From positions 434,001-498,000 of the forward strand of contig CAWCIV010000001.1 in assembly GCA_963795805.1 (NCBI GenBank): a DNA stretch of 64,000 nucleotides, in the 5' to 3' direction. Source of the stretch: JALYYC01 sp963795805. GTDB taxonomy: Bacteria; Chloroflexota; Dormibacteria; CF-121. The position numbers and the translations under genes are program-made. Of this stretch, positions 51,738-60,068 are shown piece after piece. The notes below the pieces were generated by a model. It did no database searches. It saw only the letters and a program-made list of their open reading frames with translations, and was not told the origin of the DNA. Each line of letters opens with the position of its first letter. The stretch's first letter is position 1.

Positions 51738-52406
51738 TTAGAAGACGAAGGGGATCAGCCGGCGAACGCGGCGCGAGTAGGTCTCGTATTCGGCAGGGAA
51801 CACCTGCCGGAGCACCCGCTCCTCGTACACCGTGCGCGCCACCTGGAGTGCCACAAAGGCGATCAGGACGGCAAGATGGGCCGTGAGGAGGGTCGGGAGC
51901 ACGAGCCCGATCGCGGCGACGATCTCACCGAGGTAGATCGGGTGCCGGACCAGCCAGTAGGGTCCGATGGTCACCAGGCCCCGCGCTTCGGGGACGATGC
52001 TGAATCGCATCCGCAGGTAACTTAGCGAGTAGATCGCCCAGAGCATGCCGCAGGCGAGCAGGACGTCGCTGATGCCCAAGAGGACGATATCCGACGTACG
52101 AGGCTGGCCCGGAAAAAGCCACAGGGCGTACAGCATGAAGCTGCCGAGCATGGCGGCCAGGACCGCCAGGGGGTTGTGATCGCTGGCGATGGCTCGAGTC
52201 CGGATTGCGTAGATCGCCAGCAGGAAGCCGTAAAAACCGAGCGTCAGCAGCCGGTTCAGGACGTACATGGCCTCGCCGCGGTCGATGGTACCGGCGAACG
52301 CGTGCTGAACGCCGGCAAACGCCAGCTCACCCTGGATAGCAACGAGGAAGCCAAAGAAGCCCAGGGGCAGGGCCCGGCCGAGCAGGAAGTAAGAACGTGG
52401 GCTCAT
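51738..52406 (-). CDS. Isoprenylcysteine carboxyl methyltransferase-like protein
   Basis: The 222-residue protein has five or six helices. The C-terminal part, LVTIGPYWLVRHPIYLGEI, then EERVLRQVFPAEYETYSRRVRRLIPFVF, is the SAM-binding signature of the ICMT/PEMT membrane methyltransferase group. Bacterial substrates of this family are mostly unknown lipids or isoprenoids. It is divergent to the histidine kinase gene across about 98 bases. Confidence 0.82.
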   Translation of the reverse strand: MSPRSYFLLGRALPLGFFGFLVAIQGELAFAGVQHAFAGTIDRGEAMYVLNRLLTLGFYGFLLAIYAIRTRAIASDHNPLAVLAAMLGSFMLYALWLFPGQPRTSDIVLLGISDVLLACGMLWAIYSLSYLRMRFSIVPEARGLVTIGPYWLVRHPIYLGEIVAAIGLVLPTLLTAHLAVLIAFVALQVARTVYEERVLRQVFPAEYETYSRRVRRLIPFVF

Positions 52407-52443
52407 GGGCTACAAGAATTCGACAGGAATTTGACGGTTTTCC

Positions 52444-52452
52444 TGCTATCAT
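52444..52452 (+). promoter_or_regulatory. Extended -10 motif before the histidine kinase
   Basis: TGCTATCAT fits an extended -10 (TG-N-TATNNT) in the divergent gap. No good -35 hexamer is seen at 16-18 bases. The leader would be about 45 bases. Confidence 0.3.
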
Positions 52453-52504
52453 TTGGGCCGCCAAGCGCGGGTCCGCCGCCACGGGGGGCTCGCTTTTTCC
52501 TGAA

Positions 52505-53587
52505 ATGAGTGCGATCCAGGCCACGGACGAGACCTTCGACCCCTTCCTGCTCGTCCACCAATCGGTCTCCACCCGGCTGCAGTTGGTGGATGCCGAGCTG
52601 GAGACCGCCGAGCAGAAAGCGCGCGACCTGGAAAACTCCCTGGATCACATGAGGGAACTGGCAGAGGAATCGCGCGTGGTGGAGAAGCATCTCCTCAACA
52701 ACCTGAAGCAGTTCTCCCCGTCGGAGGTGCAGGAGACCTTTGCGAACATTCGCGAGACGCAGCTCAACGTCGAGCGGGCGCACTTCGAGTACGAGGCGCT
52801 GGCGGCCCGGCGAGCCGAGCTCAAGGACCAGGGCCAGTTTCTCCGATCCGCCAGCCAGATTCTCGCCGACCTGCAGCGGATGTACAGCGAGAACGGGACT
52901 CACCCGGCCGCCGACGGCGACAAGCAGTTTCGGGACGCCTCGCGCCAGGTGTTCCAGATCATCGAGGAAGAGCGGATGCGCATCGCCCGGGACATGCACG
53001 ACGGGCCCGCCCAATCGATGGCCAACCTGGTGTTGCAGGCTGAGATCCTGGAGCGGCTTCTCGACCGCAATCCGAAGCAGCTGGTCGCGGAGCTGGCCGA
53101 GTTCAAGAACAGCGTCCGTAATGCGCTGGAAGAGACCCGCCAGCTGATTTTCGACCTGCGTCCCATGACCCTGGATGACCTCGGGTTGATCCCAACCCTG
53201 CGCAAGTTCATCAAGGAGTACGGCGACCGCTATGGGCTGGCGACCCGCTTCAACGTCGTGGGCCAGGAACGGCGGCTCCCGGGCAACACCGAGGGCGTGC
53301 TGTTCCGGATCATCCAGGAGGCCCTGACGAACGTCCACAAGCACGCCCGGGCGAAGATGGCGGAGGTCACGATGAACATGCAACCCACCCGGGTCGTCAT
53401 TGTCATCAAGGATGATGGCCAGGGCTTCGACGTCGCCCGCACCGAGGCCAACCTGCATAAAAACAAGAACCTCGGCCTGATCAGCATGCGCGAGCGCGCC
53501 GAGCTGGAAAAGGGCCTACTCGAAATCCGCAGTCAGCCCGGCCGGGGTACCGAAGTCAGGGTCGAAGTCCCCCTCGCCAAACGTTAA
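52505..53587 (+). CDS. Soluble DegS/NarL-type sensor histidine kinase
   Basis: The 360-residue cytoplasmic protein has no transmembrane segment. The N-terminal half is coiled coil, resembling the sensory part of DegS. The dimerisation/phosphoacceptor helix reads EEERMRIARDMHDGPAQ, with H165 as the likely phosphorylated residue (HisKA_3). The ATPase domain has EALTNVHKHARA (N box), DDGQGFD (G1) and GLISMRERAE (G2). No response regulator of the LuxR type is adjacent; the nearest receiver is fused to TadZ at 54987. It sits just before the pilin gene and its 3' end contains the start of a structured repeat element. Confidence 0.9.
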   Translation: MSAIQATDETFDPFLLVHQSVSTRLQLVDAELETAEQKARDLENSLDHMRELAEESRVVEKHLLNNLKQFSPSEVQETFANIRETQLNVERAHFEYEALAARRAELKDQGQFLRSASQILADLQRMYSENGTHPAADGDKQFRDASRQVFQIIEEERMRIARDMHDGPAQSMANLVLQAEILERLLDRNPKQLVAELAEFKNSVRNALEETRQLIFDLRPMTLDDLGLIPTLRKFIKEYGDRYGLATRFNVVGQERRLPGNTEGVLFRIIQEALTNVHKHARAKMAEVTMNMQPTRVVIVIKDDGQGFDVARTEANLHKNKNLGLISMRERAELEKGLLEIRSQPGRGTEVRVEVPLAKR

Positions 53588-53676
53588 CGGCAGGGCGGCG
53601 TCGCGGTCGAGCGCCGACCCGGGCTGCCCGATAGGTCACGGGCGGCGCGCAGGCTGACGACGCCGCCCACGCCGTT
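53586..53676 (+). ncRNA. Structured repeat element, copy 1
   Basis: A 91-base element starts inside the kinase stop codon. Outer stem: 53586-53591 with 53671-53676, and 53593-53602 with 53659-53668. Then GGTC (53605-53608) with GGCT (53652-53655, two wobbles), and an inner hairpin GCGCCG/CGGCGC plus CCCG/CGGG with one bulged base. The 17-base apical loop contains GCCCGATAGG. The core matches copy 2 at 61900-62003, while the outer stem has different sequence but pairs just as well. Role unknown: terminator, leader of the pilin gene, or independent RNA. Confidence 0.6.
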
Positions 53677-53780
53677 ACAAGGTTGTGAAAATTTCCCGGC
53701 CAAGTTTTGGCTAACGCTCCGTTGCTTGTCTGACGGCTCAGTGTGAAACTGGGCCTGCACACAGTAAGGAGGTGAATCGC

Positions 53781-53960
53781 ATGTTGACCAATTTGTACCT
53801 TAGGCTCCGTGAGCTGCTCAACCGTGAGGAGGGGCAGGGCATGGTCGAGTACGCCCTTATTCTCGTCTTGATCGCCGTCGTCGTCATCGTCGTGCTGATC
53901 ATTCTTGGCAACCAGGTCAAGAACGTGTTCTGCAACATCTCGGGCGGTCTGTCTCAGTAA
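53781..53960 (+). CDS. Flp-type (type IVb) pilin
   Basis: The 59-residue prepilin has a short basic leader (MLTNLYLRLRELLNREEG) and then QGMVEYALILVLIAVVVIVV, a hydrophobic helix. A prepilin-peptidase site G18|Q19 places Glu at +5 and Tyr at +6, as in Flp/TadA pilins. The C-terminal part is short and has one Cys. It is the major subunit of the Tad pilus. ATG 53781 is seven bases after AGGAGGTG. It has its own terminator, which allows high expression compared with the rest of the locus. Confidence 0.9.
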   Translation: MLTNLYLRLRELLNREEGQGMVEYALILVLIAVVVIVVLIILGNQVKNVFCNISGGLSQ

Positions 53961-53986
53961 GACAGCTAAGCTCCGTGGAGCGAGGG

Positions 53987-54021
53987 AAGAGGGCCTGCGC
54001 AAGCGGGCCCTCTTTCTTTTT
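53987..54021 (+). terminator. Intrinsic terminator after the pilin gene
   Basis: AAGAGGGCC and GGCCCTCTT form perfect 9-bp arms around a ten-base loop, followed by TCTTTTT. This is the only classical U-tract terminator I found in the window. Confidence 0.85.
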
Positions 54022-54158
54022 CCCCGGTCTCGTTCACGCGCGCCGATTTTCACGACTGCGCCAACTGCGCAAGGAAGGGGCTCGGTTTCTAGATACAGCA
54101 TGCGAAGACGTCACGCCCAGCGTGGAGCGAGGACGCAGAAAATCAGGAGGTGAGTCGA

Positions 54159-54908
54159 TTGGCGACGGAGGTTAAGCCGAAGAGCAACCGCATCCTCTTG
54201 ATCTTCGGTATTTTCCTTGCCATCGTGGCGTTCGGAGGCGCTCTGCTCGTAGGCCGGACCTCGGGCGGCACGACGGCGATCGGTGGGGGTAACAAGAACG
54301 TGCCGGCGGTTGTCGCAGTGAAGGACATCCCGGCGTCGACCCAGATTACGGCGGACATGGTGACCGTTCAGCAGTTCAGTGCTGACCAGGCGCCGCCGTA
54401 CGCGTTCCGTGCGAAGGATCTGGTTGTCGGCAAGTACGCCGGCATCGCGATCCATCAAAACCAGGCGATCATCGACTATGACCTGGTCAACTCCGCAGGC
54501 GACGTCGTTCCGGCCAAGCAGGCGTTCCTGCCCATCCCGAGCGGTTACGTGGCCATGCAGATTCCGACCGGCGAGCTGGTCGGAGCCGGTGGCTACATCC
54601 AGCCGGACGACCGTATCGACGTCATCGTTTCCTACACGCCGACCAGCGCCAAGACGACCAAGACGAAGACGACCTTTACCAACCTGCACGTCATCCGGGT
54701 CGGACCGGCTGGCGGCGCCAACACCCGCGGCATCTCGTCCAGCTTGACCGTTATCGTTACGCTCAACCAGGCGGAACAGCTCAAGTGGGTGCTCGACAGC
54801 ACCAACTATAAGTTCGTCCTGAAATCGGTGAAGGACTACGATGTGCCTGACCCGGCGAGCGCTGTGACCGACATCGATAGCTTCTCTGCAGCCTACGGCG
54901 TTCGTTAG
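54159..54908 (+). CDS. cpaB: CpaB/RcpC-like pilus assembly protein
   Basis: The 249-residue protein has one N-terminal transmembrane helix (ILLIFGIFLAIVAFGGALLVG), then an SAF-like domain: VVAVKDIPASTQITADMV, followed by PYAFRAKDLVVGKYAG, and a C-terminal part with PTGELVGAGGYIQPDDRIDVIVSY. CpaB/RcpC is a periplasmic or wall-side component of the Tad export apparatus. TTG 54159 is chosen because it is eight bases after AGGAGG, exactly the arrangement of the pilin start. GTG 54150 overlaps that site. Confidence 0.85.
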   Translation: MATEVKPKSNRILLIFGIFLAIVAFGGALLVGRTSGGTTAIGGGNKNVPAVVAVKDIPASTQITADMVTVQQFSADQAPPYAFRAKDLVVGKYAGIAIHQNQAIIDYDLVNSAGDVVPAKQAFLPIPSGYVAMQIPTGELVGAGGYIQPDDRIDVIVSYTPTSAKTTKTKTTFTNLHVIRVGPAGGANTRGISSSLTVIVTLNQAEQLKWVLDSTNYKFVLKSVKDYDVPDPASAVTDIDSFSAAYGVR

Positions 54909-54933
54909 ACCAAGCAGAAATACGTTGACAGGC

Positions 54934-54963
54934 TCCCCGCGAAATCGGAAGATTTCGCGGGGA
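54934..54963 (+). terminator. Strong GNRA-looped hairpin between cpaB and tadZ
   Basis: Thirteen-bp perfect arms (54934-54946 with 54951-54963) enclose a GGAA loop, a GNRA tetraloop. No T-tract follows. It can act as an attenuator or an RNA-stabilising element between the cpaB and receiver-TadZ genes. Confidence 0.55.
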
Positions 54964-54986
54964 CTTGTCTTTGAAGAGATAGTGGC

Positions 54987-56246
54987 ATGGCCGAACTGAT
55001 CAAAGTTCTGATCGTTGACGACATCACGAGTACCCTGGACAACCTCCAGAAGCTGCTGTCGTTCGAGCCGGACATCCAGGTCGTCGGCACCGCCGCCAAC
55101 GGGAAGGAGGGGGTCGAGCAGGCCAAGAAGCTGGTTCCCGACATCGTCCTGATGGACGTCAACATGCCGATCATGGACGGGATCCAGGCGACGGAAACCC
55201 TGGCCCAGGAAGCCCCCAACTCGCCGGTCATCATCATGTCGGTCCAGGGGGAACGGGACTACCTTCGCCGGGCGATGCAGTCAGGCGCTCGCGAGTTCCT
55301 GATCAAGCCCTTCTCCGGCGACGAGTTGATTGCCAGCATCCGACGCGTCTATCAGCTCGAGCAGAAGAAAGAGTCCTTCATGGCCAAGTCGACCGGCACG
55401 ACGGCGCCGGTGGCCGACGCCCCACCCGATGGCCAGGCGCCCCGGCGGGCCGAGCACGGCCAGGTCTTCTTCTTCTACTCGGGGAAGGGTGGGGTCGGAA
55501 AGTCTCTGCTGGCCGCCAACCTGGCGGTGTCGATGGCCAACGAGACCAAGGGCAAGGTCGCCCTGGTCGACCTCGACCTCCAGTTTGGCGACATCGGCGT
55601 CCTGCTCAACCTTGATCACTCGCAGGGGATCACGGACCTGATCGAGAACATCGACCACATGGACGCCGATTTCATCCGCGAGATCATGGTCGACGGCCCG
55701 TTCGGCATCAAGGTGCTGCTCACGCCGACCAGCCCTGAACTCGCCGACCTCGTCACGGTCGACCACATCCGCCGGGTCTTTGGTGAGCTTCGCAAGATGT
55801 TCGACTACATCATTGTCGACAGCAGCGCGCACCTTGGCGAGATCAACCTCGAGGTGCTCGATCACGCTGACAAGGTGATCGTGGTGACGTCGTTGAGCAT
55901 CCCGTCGATCAAGAACACCAAGCTCGCGCTCAAGATCTTTGACTCGCTCTCGATCTCGCCTGACCGGGTGGTCCTGTTGCTGAACAAGTCCGATGCGCAT
56001 TCGGAGTTCAACAAAGAGAGCGTCGAGGCCAACCTGCGCTTTCCGATCGCCGGCCAGATCCCGAACGATGCCAAGCTGGTGATCAACTCGGTAAACCGGG
56101 GGAATCCCTTCGTCAGCACCCACCCCGAGGCCGAGATCAGTCAGCGGATTCGCGAGCTGGTCGCCAAGCTGCTGCCCACGCCCCAGGCGACCGAGCCGGA
56201 GGGCTCAGACAAGAAAGCCCGCAAGGGTCTGTTCGCCCGGCGTTAG
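54987..56246 (+). CDS. Response-regulator receiver fused to TadZ/CpaE ATPase
   Basis: The 419-residue protein begins with a complete CheY-like receiver (about residues 5-120): acidic pair D11/D12, phosphoacceptor D57 in VLMDVNMP, S85 in IIMSVQG and K107 in FLIKPF. A linker is followed by a MinD/ParA-type ATPase with the deviant Walker A SGKGGVGKSLLAANLA, VDLDLQFGDIG, and a typical CpaE region. TadZ localises the pilus machine at the pole or membrane. In many relatives the receiver is degenerate; here all key residues are present. A cytoplasmic histidine kinase lies at 52505. Confidence 0.9.
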   Translation: MAELIKVLIVDDITSTLDNLQKLLSFEPDIQVVGTAANGKEGVEQAKKLVPDIVLMDVNMPIMDGIQATETLAQEAPNSPVIIMSVQGERDYLRRAMQSGAREFLIKPFSGDELIASIRRVYQLEQKKESFMAKSTGTTAPVADAPPDGQAPRRAEHGQVFFFYSGKGGVGKSLLAANLAVSMANETKGKVALVDLDLQFGDIGVLLNLDHSQGITDLIENIDHMDADFIREIMVDGPFGIKVLLTPTSPELADLVTVDHIRRVFGELRKMFDYIIVDSSAHLGEINLEVLDHADKVIVVTSLSIPSIKNTKLALKIFDSLSISPDRVVLLLNKSDAHSEFNKESVEANLRFPIAGQIPNDAKLVINSVNRGNPFVSTHPEAEISQRIRELVAKLLPTPQATEPEGSDKKARKGLFARR

Positions 56247-56343
56247 GACTAAGAGATGGAGTTCCTAACGGCCGGCTACCGCCGAATTTCACTCTGCGTG
56301 ACGGTAAATCGTCGATTCGTGACGAGGCAGGGGGTCCGCTAGC

Positions 56344-57762
56344 GTGTCACTGCTCGACCGCGTTCAAAAACAGCAGGGCCCGGACCCCTCGGTCCCGGAT
56401 GGCGCTTTCGTGCCGCAGGGCGGAGCCACGCCGGCGGCGCGGGCCGCCGCGCCTGTTGCGCGGACCCGTTCGCCCTTTGAGGTGCAGGCCGAGCGCATCA
56501 AGAACCGACTGCAGGCCAAGCTGATCGAGGACCTGGACGCGACCGAGGAGGAGGACCGGGAGCAGCGGGCCACCCGGATCACCGAGGCCCTCAACGTTGT
56601 CACCGCCGAGATGGGCCTGACGCTGACCAAGCCCGAACGGCAGCGACTGCTGGACTCGGTGCTCAATGACTTCCTTGGCCTGGGCCCGATCGAGTCCCTG
56701 GTCAACGACCCAACCGTGACCGAGATCATGGTCAATGGGCCCGACCAGGTTTTTGTCGAGCACAAGGGCAAGCTGACGCTCTCGGCGGTTCAGTTCGAGA
56801 GTGACGACCAGCTCCGCCGCGTCATCGACCGCATCGTCTCGACGATCGGCCGGCGCATCGACGAGAGCTCGCCGATGGTCGACGCCCGCCTCAAGGACGG
56901 CTCGCGCGTCAACGTCATCATCCCGCCGCTGGCCTTGAACGGCCCCGTCCTCACCATCCGAAAATTCTCCAAGGACCCGTACAAGATCAGCGACCTGATC
57001 AAGTTTGGCTCGCTGACCGACCCAATGGCGCAGTTCATTCGTGGCTGCGTGCGGTCGAAGCTCAACATGTTGGTCTCCGGTGGCACCGGCTCGGGGAAGA
57101 CCACCACCTTGAACGTCCTGTCGAGCTTCATTCCGGAGGAGGAGCGGGTCGTCACGGTCGAGGATGCCGCCGAGCTCCAGCTCAACCAGGAGCACGTTGT
57201 AACACTTGAGTCACGGCCGGCGACGGTAGAAGGCCGCGGCCGCATCGCGATCCGCGACCTCGTCGTCAACGCCCTGCGTATGCGTCCAGATCGAATTGTG
57301 GTCGGCGAGTGCCGTGGTGGGGAGGCCCTGGACATGCTCCAGGCCATGAACACCGGTCATGACGGATCGTTAACGACTATCCACGCAAACTCGCCACGTG
57401 ACAGTTTGAACCGCCTGGAGACGTTGGTGTTAATGGCGGGAGCAGAACTGCCCTCCCGGGCGATCCGGGAACAGATCTCGTCCGCCATAAACGTCATCGT
57501 GCAGCAGAGCCGCCTTCGCGATGGGTCTCGCAAGATCATCGCCGTCAGCGAAGTGCTCGGACTGCACGGCGACCAGGTGAAAGTTCAAGACATATTCATG
57601 TTTAAGCAAACAGGCGTTAGCGAAGACGGCAAGGTGCAGGGCTACTTCACGGCCACCGGCATCATTCCGAAGTATTTCGATCACCTGCAGTCGTCCGGTG
57701 AAGGCGTTTCGAAGGATCTCTTCACGCCCAGCCCGGATCCTGCCGGACAAGGAGGCAATTAG
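56344..57762 (+). CDS. tadA: TadA/CpaF-family secretion ATPase (first copy)
   Basis: The 472-residue hexameric ATPase powers Tad pilus assembly. Motifs: an N-terminal helical domain (LLDSVLNDFLGLGPIESLV), LTIRKFSKDPYKISDLIKFG, Walker A GGTGSGKTTT (about residue 246), VEDAAELQL, and RPDRIVVGECRGGEALDML with the Asp/His boxes (NTGHDGSLTTIHANS). It has an N-terminal extension of about 80 residues compared with the second copy at 60747. GTG 56344 is the start. Confidence 0.93.
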   Translation: MSLLDRVQKQQGPDPSVPDGAFVPQGGATPAARAAAPVARTRSPFEVQAERIKNRLQAKLIEDLDATEEEDREQRATRITEALNVVTAEMGLTLTKPERQRLLDSVLNDFLGLGPIESLVNDPTVTEIMVNGPDQVFVEHKGKLTLSAVQFESDDQLRRVIDRIVSTIGRRIDESSPMVDARLKDGSRVNVIIPPLALNGPVLTIRKFSKDPYKISDLIKFGSLTDPMAQFIRGCVRSKLNMLVSGGTGSGKTTTLNVLSSFIPEEERVVTVEDAAELQLNQEHVVTLESRPATVEGRGRIAIRDLVVNALRMRPDRIVVGECRGGEALDMLQAMNTGHDGSLTTIHANSPRDSLNRLETLVLMAGAELPSRAIREQISSAINVIVQQSRLRDGSRKIIAVSEVLGLHGDQVKVQDIFMFKQTGVSEDGKVQGYFTATGIIPKYFDHLQSSGEGVSKDLFTPSPDPAGQGGN

Positions 57763-58710
57763 GTGTCGCTTCAACTCGTCTTCGCGGCCATGGCGGCCAT
57801 CGGTGCCCTGATCGTGGTCATGGCGCTGGCGGCGAACCGCAAGCCGGAGGCCAACGACCTCCATATGGACGACTACAACCCGGCGGCGGCCGCCACGGGC
57901 AAGAAGGGCGGCATGTTCGAGGGCCTGATGGAGGGCTTCAACAAGAGCCTGACCAAGAAGGGCGGTCGAACCTCGAAATTGACGGAAGAGCTGGCCAAGG
58001 CGGACCTCAAGCTCCGCGTCTCCGAGTACGTCATGGTCATCGTTGGCCTCATCATCCTGCTCAGCCTTGTCATCTTCGTGCGCTTCCATAACCCGGCCCT
58101 GGCGCTGATCGGTATTCCGGTCGGGTACTTCGCGCCGGGCTTCTTCCTCAAGTTCCGTCAGCGGCGCCGCCTCAAGGCCTTCAACAACCAGCTGGGCGAC
58201 ACCATCGTCCTGCTCTCCAACGCCCTCAAAGCCGGCTATTCGTTTGCCCAGGCGATGGCGACGATTGCGAAGAGCTCCTCGCCGCCGATGGCAGACGAGT
58301 TCAGCCGCGCGACCCGCGAGATGAACCTTGGCGTGTCGGTCGACGACGCGCTCCAGCACATGGTCAAACGGATCGAGAGCGAGGACTTCGACCTGATGGT
58401 CACCGCGGTGCAGATCCACCGGGTGGTCGGCGGAAACCTCGCCGAGATCCTGGACACGATCGCCTTCACGATCCGCGAACGTATCCGGATCCAGGGCGAG
58501 ATCCGCACCCTGACGGCGCAGGCCCGGGCCTCGGGCTACATCATCACCGGCCTCCCCTTCGCCCTGGCCCTGTTGCTGACCTTCATCAGCCCCAGCTACA
58601 TCACGCCGCTGTTCCATGAATGGCTTGGTTACGTCCTCATCGGGATGGGCCTGGTCTCGATCACGATCGGCTACGGCATCATCTCGAAAATCACGAACAT
58701 CCAGGTGTAG
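57763..58710 (+). CDS. tadB: TadB-like inner-membrane protein
   Basis: The 315-residue protein has an N-terminal helix, two further hydrophobic segments around residues 85-125, and two C-terminal helices. It carries the T2SS-F type domain: GDTIVLLSNALKAGYSFAQAMATIA, EMNLGVSVDDALQHMVKR, ESEDFDLMVTAVQIHRVVGGNLAEIL and IRERIRIQGEIRTLTAQARASGYI. TadB is a platform protein that couples the TadA ATPase to the pilus. It starts right at the tadA stop. Confidence 0.92.
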   Translation: MSLQLVFAAMAAIGALIVVMALAANRKPEANDLHMDDYNPAAAATGKKGGMFEGLMEGFNKSLTKKGGRTSKLTEELAKADLKLRVSEYVMVIVGLIILLSLVIFVRFHNPALALIGIPVGYFAPGFFLKFRQRRRLKAFNNQLGDTIVLLSNALKAGYSFAQAMATIAKSSSPPMADEFSRATREMNLGVSVDDALQHMVKRIESEDFDLMVTAVQIHRVVGGNLAEILDTIAFTIRERIRIQGEIRTLTAQARASGYIITGLPFALALLLTFISPSYITPLFHEWLGYVLIGMGLVSITIGYGIISKITNIQV

Positions 58711-58715
58711 TGGGA

Positions 58716-59642
58716 ATGAATATTTTTACGATCGTCTTCGCCTTCCTCGCCTTCAGCGGTGTTTTCATCGCGGTCCAGGCAGTCACGGCCAAGCCGCGGC
58801 AGGACCTGATTGCCGAGCGCCTGTCGCAATACCGCGACCATAACCTGACGCTCGACGAGATCGAGCTCTCGCTGCCCTTCAGCGAGCGCTTTATCAAGCC
58901 GGCCCTGGAGCGGATCGGCAGCCTGCTGACCTCGCGCATGGCCAAGAACCGCCAGCTCGTGGTGCAGAACAAGATCAACCTGGCTGGCCGGCCCTACAGC
59001 CTCAGCGTCAACGGCTTCGAGGTTCTCAAGGTCATCGGCGGCATCGTCGTGGCCCTCATGGCCCTGGGCTTCGTCGGCGTGCTCGGCCAGACGAGCCTGC
59101 CGATCAAGGGCGCCGCGCTTGGGCTCGGCTTCCTGCTCGGTCGTTTCCTCCCAGACGTCTGGTTGAACAACCTGATCAAGGGACGCCAGAAAGAGCTTCG
59201 CCTCGCGCTGCCGAACGCACTCGACCTGCTGACCATCTCGGTCGAAGCCGGCCTCGGCTTCGACGCTGCCATCGGCCGTCTCACGGAAAAATTCAAGAAC
59301 GCGCTCTCCGACGAGTTCGCCCAGGTCCTGAATGAAATCCGGCTCGGCCGTCCCCGCCTCGAGGCGCTCGACGAAATGGGTCGCCGTTCGGGTGTCGAAG
59401 AGCTTCACACCTTCATCCAGGCCTTGATCCAGTCAGAACAACTGGGCGTCGGGATTGCCAAGGTTCTCCGGATCCAGTCCGAAGAAATGCGTCGCCGTCG
59501 CCGTCAACGGGCGGAGGAGCAAGCGGCGCAGGCGCCGCTCAAGATGCTCTTCCCGATGATCGGCTGCATCTTCCCGACCCTGTTCATCGTGCTGATGGGC
59601 CCCGCGGTCATCCTCATCATGCACACCTTCACCCACAAATAG
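58716..59642 (+). CDS. tadC: TadC-like inner-membrane protein
   Basis: The 308-residue protein has one N-terminal helix, a middle hydrophobic pair and a C-terminal helix. The T2SS-F domain reads ALPNALDLLTISVEAGLGFDAAIGRL, LDEMGRRSGVEELHTFIQALIQSEQLG and EEQAAQAPLKMLFPMIGCIFPTLFIVLMGPA. It partners with TadB. ATG 58716 follows the tadB stop by five bases. No TadV, TadE/F/G or secretin genes are present in this window; they could be elsewhere or absent in a single-membrane cell. Confidence 0.92.
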   Translation: MNIFTIVFAFLAFSGVFIAVQAVTAKPRQDLIAERLSQYRDHNLTLDEIELSLPFSERFIKPALERIGSLLTSRMAKNRQLVVQNKINLAGRPYSLSVNGFEVLKVIGGIVVALMALGFVGVLGQTSLPIKGAALGLGFLLGRFLPDVWLNNLIKGRQKELRLALPNALDLLTISVEAGLGFDAAIGRLTEKFKNALSDEFAQVLNEIRLGRPRLEALDEMGRRSGVEELHTFIQALIQSEQLGVGIAKVLRIQSEEMRRRRRQRAEEQAAQAPLKMLFPMIGCIFPTLFIVLMGPAVILIMHTFTHK

Positions 59643-59646
59643 CGCA

Positions 59647-59676
59647 CGGGAGGGGACATCGCGAGGTCCCCTCCCG
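59647..59676 (+). terminator. Perfect hairpin after tadC (no T-tract)
   Basis: Eleven-bp perfect arms (59647-59657 with 59666-59676) surround an eight-base loop, five bases after the tadC stop. No T-run follows. Confidence 0.6.
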
Positions 59677-59703
59677 CCCCTCCTCGGCCATCCGAACGCG
59701 AGG

Positions 59704-59709
59704 TATAAT
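59704..59709 (+). promoter_or_regulatory. Consensus -10 box TATAAT before the DUF192 gene
   Basis: TATAAT is a perfect consensus -10 hexamer. The ATG at 59712 is only two bases downstream, so transcription would begin inside the annotated start. An in-frame TTG at 59724 could be the functional start. Confidence 0.5.
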
Positions 59710-59711
59710 AC

Positions 59712-60068
59712 ATGTCAAGAGTTTTGCGACTGACAAAAGCCGACGGGACGGTCGTCGCCGAGCCACTGGAGCGGGCCACGAACTTCGTGAGCCGCGGTCT
59801 GGGCCTGATGGGCCGGGCGAGGTTGCCGGAGCACGGCGGCCTCCTGATTGATTCCTGCAATGGCATCCACATGATGTTCATGCGGTTCCCGATCGACGCC
59901 GTGTTCATCGACAAACGCGGGACCGTGCTGCGCGTCTACGAAGGCGTCCGTCCCTGGGTCGGCATCGTGCCGTTCGTTTGGCGAGCGGACAAGGTGGCCG
60001 AGCTGCCGGTAGGAGCGATCCGGCGTCACGCAATCAAGCCCGGCGACCAGCTGAGCGTTGCGGCCTAG
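59712..60068 (+). CDS. DUF192 protein
   Basis: The 118-residue protein contains the DUF192 hallmarks: FVSRGLGLMGRARLPEHGGLLID, GIHMMFMRFPIDAVFID and GVRPWVG. The fold is a small beta-barrel of unknown function, often secreted or lipoprotein in other species. Here there is no signal peptide. TATAAT lies so close to the ATG that a TTG start at 59724 is possible. Its end overlaps the ComF-like gene by 11 bases. Confidence 0.85.
   Translation: MSRVLRLTKADGTVVAEPLERATNFVSRGLGLMGRARLPEHGGLLIDSCNGIHMMFMRFPIDAVFIDKRGTVLRVYEGVRPWVGIVPFVWRADKVAELPVGAIRRHAIKPGDQLSVAA

Noticed and set aside
54925..54930. TTGACA as a -35 box before tadZ
   Set aside because: The -10 position 17 bases downstream would be GAAGAT inside the hairpin arm, a poor match, so promoter activity is not supported.
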